Source: a virus
IMG/VR virus record: IMGVR_UViG_3300030328_002712
Span: 1-35,382 of that record
Direction: 5' to 3' (one strand)
DNA length: 35,382 nt
Each line of letters opens with the position of its first letter. The stretch's first letter is position 1. The translations under genes were made by a program, and so were the position numbers. Below are positions 11,353-23,300 of this stretch, in pieces. Below the pieces are notes generated by a model. That model did no database searches and was not told the DNA's origin. It saw only the letters and a list, made by a program, of their open reading frames with translations.

Positions 11353-14300
11353 ATGATAACCACTGGAATTGATAAAAGAGTCAAAGTCCAACAGATAATT
11401 GAAAACCAAATTCCAGAGTTTTTCTTATCTGAAAGTCCAAAGGCAGTAGATTTTTTAAAGCAATACTATATTTCCCAAGAATATCAGGGAGGTGTAATTG
11501 ACCTTACTGATAATTTAGATCAATATGTAAAATTAGATAATTTAACACCTGAAGTTGTTGTTGGAGAGACTAAGTTAACAAGTGGTATTACTACAACAGA
11601 TACTACAGTAAATGTTACTAGCACTAAAGGATTTCCAAATGAATATGGTCTTTTTAAGATTGAAAATGAAGTCGTAACATATACTGGAATCACAACTAAT
11701 AGTTTTACAGGTTGTATTCGTGGTTTTAGTGGTATCACAACTTATCATGCAGAAGATAATCCAACAGAATTGGTATTTACTGATTCATCTGCAATTAATC
11801 ATGATAATGATGCAACTGTACTTAATTTAAGTGCACTTTTTCTTAAAGAATTTTATAAAAAGACAAAAAAATTACTTACACCAGGTTTAGAAAATGTAAA
11901 TTTTGTCAATAATCTAGATGTAAGCAATTTTATTAAAAATTCAAAATCATTATACCAATCAAAAGGAACAGAAGAGTCATTTAGAATTTTATTTAATGTT
12001 TTATATAATGAAACACCTAAAATTGTTGATTTAGAGCAATATTTAATAAAACCATCATCTGCAGAGTATATACGTAGAGAAATTGTTCTTGCAGAGTCTA
12101 TATCTGGCAATCCAGCAAACTTAGTTGGACAAACTATCATAAAATCAAATGATAGTGCAACTAGAGCATCAATATCTGAAGTAGAACCATTAACAAGAAA
12201 GGGAAAAGTATATTACAAAATAGGTTTATTTGTTGGTTTTAATGATGTTGACCTTATTGAAGGGACATTTAATATAACTGGTAAAACCAAAGTAATTGGT
12301 AATGTATCTGCAGGTTCTTCAGTAATAACTGTTGATTCTACTGTTGGATTTGCTCAAACAGGAACTTTAGTGTCTGGTATAAGCACAAACATCTATTATA
12401 ATGATAAATCAGTCAATCAATTCTTTGGTTGCGAAAATATTATTGATGATATATCTACTTCTGATGATTTAAGATCAAATGAATTTTATTATGGTTATGA
12501 AAATGGTGATTTAAGTAAAAAAGCAGAAATTAGATTAACAGGAGTCTTATCAAAATTTACTCCAACCTCAGATATTCGATTATTGACTGAAGGTGAAAAA
12601 ATTACTGTTAGAAATGTTGGTGAAAAGATAACAAATCCTACAGAAGATAAAACTAAGAAGCAGATATTTGCAAACACATGGATTTATAATACATCATCTA
12701 GATTTAGAATTGAAAGTATATCTGGTGCTAACATTGTCTTATTTACAAGAGATATTGATAAATCAAGTCTAAAAGTTGGAGATAATGTTGAAATATTATT
12801 CAGAAATGAAGAGACTAAGATATCTACAGGAATTGTAGGTAATATTGATAAACCAACTGGTACTATTTCACTTAATAATCTAACAAATCAACCAGGAATT
12901 ACTTTATTTCCAGACCCAAATAGAGAATATGACTTAAGAAGAGTAATAAATCGTGCAACAAGTACAATAGCAGATATAGAATTTGGAAATAGTGTATTAA
13001 CAACTGATGTAACAAATGTATATAATGAATCAAATACAAATTTTTATGTTGCATCCAATTCTCTACCATCATATCAAATAACAGCATCATTACCAAAGGC
13101 AATACTGCCTAATGCAATAGCAGGTAATCAATTACCACAATCTGGATATAATGGAAACACCCTTAAGTATAGTATTCTATCATTTCAAAATCCAGTTCCT
13201 TTTATAACTGGTGATGAAATTTTTTATACAGCTCAAGGAACAGTTTTACCGAATTTACCAGAAGCATCATACTTTGTTGAGGTATTAAACAATCCAAACC
13301 AAATACGTCTTTATAGATCAAGATCATTTATACCTATAGCTGACTTTGAAGAATTTGAAGCATTACCATCTGGTTCTGGAACTCATACATTTTCTTTAGT
13401 TGGTATTGTTGAACAGGAAATAGCTTCTCAAAAACTATTAAAAAAATTCCCATTAAATCCTAATCTTACAAATGCAAAATCAGTTGTTACAACACCTGGT
13501 ACAACTGGAATGTTAATAAATGGGGTTGAAATAAGAAATTATAAATCTAACGATAAAATATTCTTTGGACCTTTAGATAAAGTTAGTTTATTAAATGGTG
13601 GTAGTAACTATGATCTTTTAAAACCACCTACCATTGAGTTATCAGCACCTGTTACAGGAAGCACCAATGCTTTAATAAGACCTGTAATTACAGGTTCTGT
13701 GAAAGATGTTCAGGTTGATCCTCAAGATTTTGATATTAAAAGAGTAATATCAGTTACTATTGAGGGTGGTAATGGAAATGGATCTGTTCTAGAACCTTTA
13801 TTATCAGAAAGAAGAAGAGAGATATCATTTGATGCAAGATTAATAGCAGAATCTGGTGGAATTGATAATATAAATGAAACTCTTACATTCTTAGATAAAC
13901 ACAATATTGTAAGTGGACAACCTCTTGTTTATGATAGAAATAACAATCCATCACTTGGAATAGGAACTGTAGGTAATGATAGTGGTACTTCTGTAGTTGG
14001 GTTGGGAACTACAACCTTAGTTAATGCGTCTACATATTATCCATCTGTAATTAATCCAACCACAATAAAATTATTCCAAACCTTAGATGATTATAATGCA
14101 GGTATTAACACTGTTGGATTTACAACTACTAATAAAATTGGTGTTCATAAATTTAAACTTTTAAGTAAAGAAAAAACCTTAAAAGATATTAGAGTTATAG
14201 ATGGTGGAAGTGGATATGAAAATAGACAAGTTTATGTAAAACCAACTGGTATAAACACAATAACAAATACAATTCATTTTGATAATCATGGATTTAATGA

Positions 14301-17300
14301 AGGTGATAAAATTGTTTATTCTACTGCAGTTGGAATAGGATCAACAATACCAACATCTATTACTGGATTGACAACATCCACTGGTATAACTACAACTTCT
14401 AACTATTATCAAGTATTAAAGGTAAATGATAATTCATTCAGAATTGTAAATGCTGGTCTTGGTGGAACAATTAAAACCGAATATAATAGAAGTGATTATA
14501 TTAAGTTCTCAGATCAAGGAACTGGATTCCAAGTATTTAAATATCCAGATGTTAAATTAAATTTAAAATATGAACTTGCTAATACTAGTGTTGGTATCAT
14601 AACTGCTACACCAGTCGTTAGAGGTCCTATTACTGATATTCTACTTTATGAAGAGGGTACTGGTTATGGATCTGATATACTTAATCTTGAAAAATCAGTA
14701 ACAGTAAGTGTAAAAACAGGTAAAGACGCTCAATTAAAACCAATTATTACTGATGGAAAGATATCTTTTGTTGAAATACAATCTAGAGGTCGTGAGTATT
14801 CTTCTGCTCCAGACTTAGAAGTAGTTGGAATAGGTACTGGTTTAGGTGCAAAATTAAGAGCAGTTGTTGTAGACGGGAAAATTGATCAAGTCATAATATT
14901 AGATGGTGGTCTTCAATATCAGCAAGATAAAATTGATATAAAAGTAGTTCCACCAGGAACTGGTACTAAATTAGAAGTTTCTACTAGAGGACTTACTGTT
15001 AATACTTTCGCAAGGTATGGTAATGAAGCTCTTGTTGAAACTAATAACAAATTAGAATATTCAATTGTTGGATACTCTACTCAAATTGGAAATGATACAT
15101 TTGGAGATACTGGTAATGGTCATTCTCCAATTATTGGTTGGGCTTATGATGGTAATCCAATATATGGTCCATATGGATATAGTGATGCAAATGATGACAA
15201 TTCTTCTATTAGAATTTTAAATAGTGGATATGTATTAGATACTTCTAGTGTTTTAGACAGACCATCTGGATTTAGTAATGGATTTTTTGTTGAAGATTAT
15301 AAATTTACAAATGCAGGTGATTTAGATCAGCATAATGGTAGATATGGAAGAACCCCAGAGTATCCAAATGGAACTTATGCATATTTTGTTGGAATTGCAA
15401 CTAATACATTATTACCTTCTTTCCCATACTTTATAGGACAATCTTATAGATCAGATCCATCTACAGAAAATTTCAATATTAATCAAAATACTTTTGATTT
15501 TAATACATCAGATTTAATACGTAACAGTTATCCATATAAAGTATCTGATGAATTTGCAGATAATGATTTTATTGTAGAATCAAATGAAATAACACAACAA
15601 TCCTCAATTGTTGAATCAACAACATCAGGTTCTATTGATTCTATTGATATCATAAATGTTGGTGACAATTATGAGATTGGTGATAGTGCAATATTTGATA
15701 ATACTGATACAAATGGTGGTGGATTAAGTGTATCTGTAAAACGTTTACAAGGAAAAGAGATAACATCTATTGAAACAACAGTAGATACCTATGAAAATGT
15801 AGTTTTTGTATGGAGAAATCCACAACATGTTGCTGCTTATATTTCTACTGCTCCAAGTCTAAATGGACTTGATAATGTTATTGTATCTGGTCTAAGTACT
15901 TCTTTAATAAAAGGTTTAGCAGGTTCACATCAAATAGGAATAGATACTGCTCAAACAGTTCTTTATCAAGAAGTACCAAATTCTGCAACAACTGGTATTG
16001 TGACTGATATTTACGTTTCACATATACCAGAGCATATTTCAGTCGGTAGCAGTATTGGGATTGGAACAGAGAAATTATTAGTTTTAAATACTTTTAATCA
16101 AAATAATATTTTAAGAGTACAGAGAGGTGTTGTATCTGGTGTTCATACAGTATCAACAAAAGTTAGTTTAATACCTAGTTACTTCAATATACCACTTGAA
16201 ACTGATTTATTTGACTCTAAAGTAAATGATTTAATCTACTTTAATCCTCATGAGTCTATAGGTGTTGGTACAGTTGTTGGATTGGGATCAACAGCAACAT
16301 CAACTTTAGGTGATCTTGTAAAAGTTGTATCTACACCAACTCATAGCATTTTCTTACCTGATCATCCATTTAAGACAAATCAAAGAGTTACTTTAACAAA
16401 ACCTGCATCAGGTTATGGAATAACAGTTTCCGATGATGATGGTGTTTCTACATTTAAATTACCATCTGGTTCAGCAAATAGTGAAGATGTATTCATAATA
16501 AGAAAATCAAAAGATTACGTTGGAATAGTCACACAAGTTGGTTTAACAACTTCAACCAATGGATTAGCATTTGTAGGTGATACAAAAGTTGGATCAAGTA
16601 GTTTTGAGTATCTCTTACAATCCAATCCAACACAAATTACAGGAAAGTTACAACGTGTTGATGCTGTAGTAGCATTATCAACCGCACACAATTTGATTAA
16701 TGGTGATGTTATTGATCTTAGTCTAACACCAAATGAATCGGTTGGAATAGGTACATCAGGGTCTATAGATCTTAGATTTGATAATCAAACACAGAATTTA
16801 TTAATAAATCAAATTACATGCCCATCAAGTGGAGTTACAACATCAACCAATAACTTTAATATTGCAGATCATAATTTAAAGACGGGTGATAAAGTTAAAT
16901 ATGCATCATCGTCAGTATCACAGGGTTTAACAAATAATGAATCTTACTATGTTTTCAAAGTTGATGATAATAACTTTAAATTGGGTGAAACTTATATTGA
17001 TGTAACAAGTAATCCATCTAGTGTTATAGAGTTAAGTTCTACTGGTGGAACGCATGAATTTTCCTTAATTAACCCACCAATATCAATTCTTAGAGATAAT
17101 AATTTAGTTTTTGGATTAGGTCATACATCACTTCAAGGTTATGAATTAAATATTTTCTATGATAAAGATTATAAGAATCAATTTGTATCTGTTGGAAATA
17201 CTTCAAATTTACAAGTTATAGGTGTTGGTACAGTAGGAGTAACTTCAACTGCAACATTAACATTAAACTATTCTAATGATAATCCGTCAGTGCTTTATTA

Positions 17301-20300
17301 TAACTTGAAAAAATCAGGTTTTATAAGCACATCAGATACTGATGTATCAAATTACAATAGAATAAATTATATTGATAGTAAGTATAGTGGTCAATATAGT
17401 ATTTTTGATGTTCCATATACAGTTGGTATATCATATACCAATTTTAGTATTTCACTACCTGAAGTTCCTGAAAAATTATCTTATGCATCGACAGAGACAA
17501 GTGTTCTAAAATATACTACTAAATCTTCCAGAGCTAAAGGTCCTATAGATCAAGTTGGTATTGATTTTGGTGGAGTTGGATATGATAGTTTGCCATCTTT
17601 TGTTAGCATTGCATCAACTCAAGGAACTAATGCAACTTTACTTCCAGACTCTACAACAATTAATAGAATAGATGATGTTAGAATATTAAATCCAGGTTTT
17701 GAGTATTCATCTGATCCTACTCTTAAACCAGAGGCATTTATTTCTCCAGTTATATCAGTTATTAATTCTAATACTATTTCAAATATTGAAATATTGAGTG
17801 GTGGTGCTAATTATACAACAATACCTGATTTAGTAATTGTAAATCCAATAACAGGTGTTCAAGATAAGTCTGGTGCAATTATTGCTGCAAGTATTGATGG
17901 TAGTTCATTAACAAATGTTTCTATAGTTGTTGCACCTAAAGGTTTACAATCTATAACTCATGAAGTATTTGCTGTTAATAACAGTAATGGATTAACAGTA
18001 AGTCAATTACAATATAATCCTACAGTAGGTATAGTAACATGTACTCTTGTAACTCCAGTTTTAGGATTTACAACTGCACCATTCTCTGTTGATGAAGAAA
18101 TATATGTTGAAGGTCTTGAGAAATATGGTAATACTGGAACTGGATTTAACTCTGCAGATAATGGGTTTAAATTCTTTAAAATAAGTGCTGTTAATAATAC
18201 TAATCCAGCTACAATTCAATTTGACTTGTCTTCAGTCACCAGTAATGCAGGAGTTGCAAAAACTGTTCAAAATTCATTCGGTGTTGTAATTAGTAAAGAT
18301 GATTATCCAGACTTTAAAGTCACACAAGAAGTATCAAAATTTAGTGTTGGTGAAAAATTACTAGCCTTTATTGGATCTTCTTATGTTCCAGTTGAACTTA
18401 AAATATCTGAAGCCACAAATGAATTAATAAAAATTGAAGAAGAAGTACCTGGTGCATTTAATTTAGTTGCTGGACAATTAATTAAAGGGTTTGTATCTGG
18501 TAATATAGCAACTATTAATACAGTTTCAAAAAATAGTGGTTTATTTGAAATAAATTACTCTCTTAGAGAAGATCAGGGTTGGACTGACAATATTGGTAAA
18601 CTAAATCAAGATTATCAAGTAACACCAGATAACGATTACTATCAAAATTTATCTTATAGTGTTAAAAGTCCAATAACATATGAGGATCTAATTAATCCAG
18701 TAAATAGGTTACTTCATACTTCAGGTCTTAAGAATTTTGCTGATGTTGGTATTACATCTACAACCAGTGCTGGTGTTACTACATCAAGTTTTACTGATGT
18801 TCTTGCACTTGATTTTATAGATCAAAAAAGAGTAGATACGATTAATAATTTTGATTTTGCTCTAGATATTGACACTTTTGATGGTAAGTCAAAATTCCTT
18901 AAATTAAAAAATACAAAATTATCACCATATATTGAATGTAGAACAAATAGAGTTTTGGAAATTGATGATATTAGTAGATTATTCTCTAATACTGCATCAA
19001 CTTTAAGTCAATTCTTAGATTTAGCAATAAACACAAGATATGCAACATTCTTAATTCAAGTAAGAAATCCTAACAACAATAATACACAGATATCTGATAT
19101 AATTTTATATAAAGATGATACAGATGTATTCACAGCAGAAAGAGCAAAAATTCATACTACACCATCAGAACTTGGTGAGATTGTAGGTGAAATTGATACC
19201 TCTGGTATTATTAGTATAAAATTCACACCAGATGATCCAGAAAATAATGACTATGATTTAAAAATATTAGAAACATCATTTAACACTAATTTGACTGGTA
19301 TTGGAACTCAGTCTATTGGATTTATTAATCTATCTGGTATTAATACTACAGTAGCGACAGCTTCTACTTCTTTGATAATATCAACAGATATTAATAATAC
19401 TGATGCATTTTTTGCTTCAGTTGAAGTAAATAATGTCACAACAGATCAAACTAATTTTGTTGATCTATATTTAACACATGATGGTACAAATTCCTTTATA
19501 TCTGAATTTTATGCAGATACTGAGGATGGTTCAACATCTAACTTTATTGGTACTTTTACTTCAAGTATTGATTCTAATGTTTTATCATTAAACTTTGAGA
19601 ACGATCAAGCAAATGAAGTTTTAGTAAGATCAAGAGTTATTGGTATAGGAACAACAGCTGCAGGTATAGGAACATATAGATTTAAGTTATCTGGACAATT
19701 AGATGGAACTGAAAGAACTAATAAATTTGAATCTAATTTCTCTAATGTTTCATCAGCATCAACTATTGCAACATTTACTGAAAATGTAATATCATCACTT
19801 CAAGGTTTTGTTAGAGTTTCAAGTGGTTCAACAAGTGCACTTCATAGAGTCTTAGTTGCTCACGATTCAACTGATACACATACAACTCAGTATCCTTTCT
19901 TATCAATAGGAAGTACATCTGGAATTGGAACATTCTCATCAACAATTGTAGGTAATGATTTAAATCTTAACTTCCATCCAGATCCATTATACAGTGGTGG
20001 AACAAATAGTGTACAAGTACAAGCATTTACAGAGGCATTCTACTCTGAAACTGATCTATTAAATATACCACCTGATTTACAGTATGGAACTGTTACTGAA
20101 TCATTATCATTTGCTCAATATGATGCTATTAATGGAACAAGATCCAATAAAACAAGTTTTGCACTTCAAAGTAATTCAAAACCAATATTCCAAAAACAAT
20201 TTAATCCATCAGATGTAGCAACTTTAGATGCATCAACTGGTATATTCACTATAGTTGATCATTTCTTTGAAACTGGTGAAAGATTGGTATATTCACCTGG

Positions 20301-23300
20301 TTCAACATTTACAGGAATATCATTATCAGGTATTGCAACTGCTGGTGGTACATTAGGATCAGAAGTATATGCAATAAGAATTGATAAAGATACATTTAAA
20401 ATTTCAAAATCATATCCTGATTCTATAGCAGGAGTAGCAGTTACATTTACAGGAACTGGAACTGGTAATGCTCATGAATTTGAAATGTTTAAAAAGAATG
20501 AAAAGGCATTATTATCAATTGATGGTGTCATTCAATCTCCAATTGCGTTTACACCAATTACAACTACTTTAGAATATAACATCACGAATAATGCTACAAC
20601 ATTTAGTGTAGCAGGTATATCATCAATTACATCAGATGACATAATAAAAGTTGATAATGAATATATGAAGATAACTAATGTTGGTTTAGGAACCACATCA
20701 GTTGGACCAATATCAGAGTCAGGAACTGTAAACTTACTCGTTGTTGAAAGAGGTGCGATAGGATCTGCTGCTACAAGTCATAGCTCAGGTGCTACAAGTA
20801 GACTATTTTCTGGTGGATACAATATAGTTGATAGTACTATTCATTTTACAGAACCACCAAGAGGAACTAATACAACCCAGAAAACACCTGCAAATCTTGA
20901 TCCTGTTAGATCTAAATTTAATGGTAGAGTATATCTTAGACAAGATTATAGTACAAATACCATTTTTGATGATATATCAGATAGTTTCACAGGTATTGGA
21001 GTAACATATCCAATCAAAGTTGGAGGAGCAAATACAGCAGGTATACAAACAGGAAGTAGTATACTTCTTTTAAATGGAATCTTCCAGACACCATCTACAT
21101 TTAATAACTTAGGTAATAATTATGAATTCTCAGAGTCTGGTAGTGCAAGTAATGTTGTATTCACAGGAATTACGTCATCTAATGGAACAAAAATTATAAG
21201 TGATGTAGATGTAAATCAAAATCAATTACCTAGAGGTGGTGTAATTGTATCAGTAGGATCTACTGGTGGATTAGGTGTTGCAAACTTAACACCAGCTAAA
21301 GTTAAACCAACTGTAGGTGCTGGTGGAACAACAATAGTTGGTATCTGTGGAATAGCTACCGCAGGGGATGCTTTGGGTATACAAACTGTTTCCTTTAATA
21401 ATACTACAGGTCAATTAGAAGTCACCACAACTAAGAAACATAAATTTAGAGAAATAAATGAATTTGTTAGATTTGATGGATTGGTATTTAATCCAACATT
21501 AACAATCGCATCTGATAAATCATTCAGTATAGCTGGTATAACATCAGAAAAAACATTTACAACTGATATTGGAGTAAGTACACAGACTCATGCTTATGTT
21601 GGATCGGGAACAGTATTTGAATACTTCCCAGATTTATCATTTGGATCTGGATATAGAAATCCAGTTTCTGTTGCTGTAACTGATATTGCATATGAACATA
21701 AGTTTGTAAGTGCTGCAACTGGTGCTGTTACTGGTACTGGTGGTCCATTTACACCTACAAATGCAATATATGAATCACACACAGGATTATTAACATTAAC
21801 AATTCCTAATCATGGAAGAAGTAGTGGAAATGTTAAAATTGTTGAAAATTCATTAACATTTACATGTTCTAGAGATTATCATAAAACAAATCATACATAT
21901 CCAAGATCAACAGATCCAGCTGGTGGATTAGTAAATTTACCAATCACAGTAATTGATGTAAATACATTATCTGTTAATGTTGGTCCTGGTGGTGGTGCAG
22001 GAACAGGTGCTGTGGTGACTGCAAGTGTTGTTGAGAACGATCATACCTATGTTGGTGGTACTGCAACTGGTGCAATCATACCAAATGCTTGGGGTACTAC
22101 ACCACTCAATGTTAATGCTGCAACTTATACACCAGATACAGGTATTTTAGTTGTAACAACTACATCTAATCATGGATTAAGTAATTCTGATACTATTGGT
22201 ATTAAGACTAGTTCCCTAGTATTCACATGCGCTCAGGATAACCACGAAACTACTCATGCATATCCAAGAATTGGTGATCCAATAGATGGACTTATAAACC
22301 TAGCAATTACAGTTCCTGCTGCAAATAAGATTTCTGTTAATGTTGGTAAAGCACCAAAAGGAACTGGTGGTGCACTTAAATTTAATATTACGAGTGTTGG
22401 AAAAGGATATGTAACCCCAAGCATTCAAGTTTCTGCACCATCCTATCAAAATCTACCAATTACTGGTGTTTCAAGAAGAGGAATAGGTTCAACAACTGAT
22501 ACTGGAACAGGTGTTACAGTAGATGTTGAAGTGGGAGCTGCTAATACTTCAGTTGGTATAGGTTCTACATCTTATGAAGTAGTTAACTTTAAATTAAATA
22601 ATAATGGATATAACTTTAAGATAGGTGATGTATTTAAACCTGTTGGATTAGTTACTGATAGATTCTTAAATTCCTCATCATTAATTAATGATTTTGAACT
22701 CACTGTTACTGATGTGTTTAGAGATCAGTATTCGTCATGGAATTTTGGTGAATTTGATTTCATTGATTCAATAAAAGATTTACAGGATGGTGTAAGAAAG
22801 AGATTCCCATTAGTTTATAATGCAAGTTTATTAAGTTTTGAAGTTGATGAAGACAGACCAGATTCATCATTAATTAATCTTGATGCATTATTACTCATAT
22901 TCGTTAATGGTGTTGTTCAAGATCCTGGTGATGCATACACCTTTGATGGAGGTACATCATTTGAATTTGCACAAGCACCTGATGCATCAGATATAATTGA
23001 TATTTTCTTCTATAAAGGAACCACTGGTGTTGACTCTGTTCAAGTTGCTGCTGGTTCGTCAGTATCACCTACTATAAAAACGGGTGATATTGTTCAGGTG
23101 TTTAAAGAAAATTCAGGTATAACTACAACACAAGATTCAAGAACCATTTATTCAATCTCAGCTTCTGATGAAGTAGAAACTAATTTATACACACAATTAG
23201 GGGTTGATGAAAGAAACTTTAAACCATTAAGTTGGACAAAACAAAAAGTTGATAGGAAAGTAAATGGTGAAATTGTATTTAAAACAAGAGACTCAATTGA

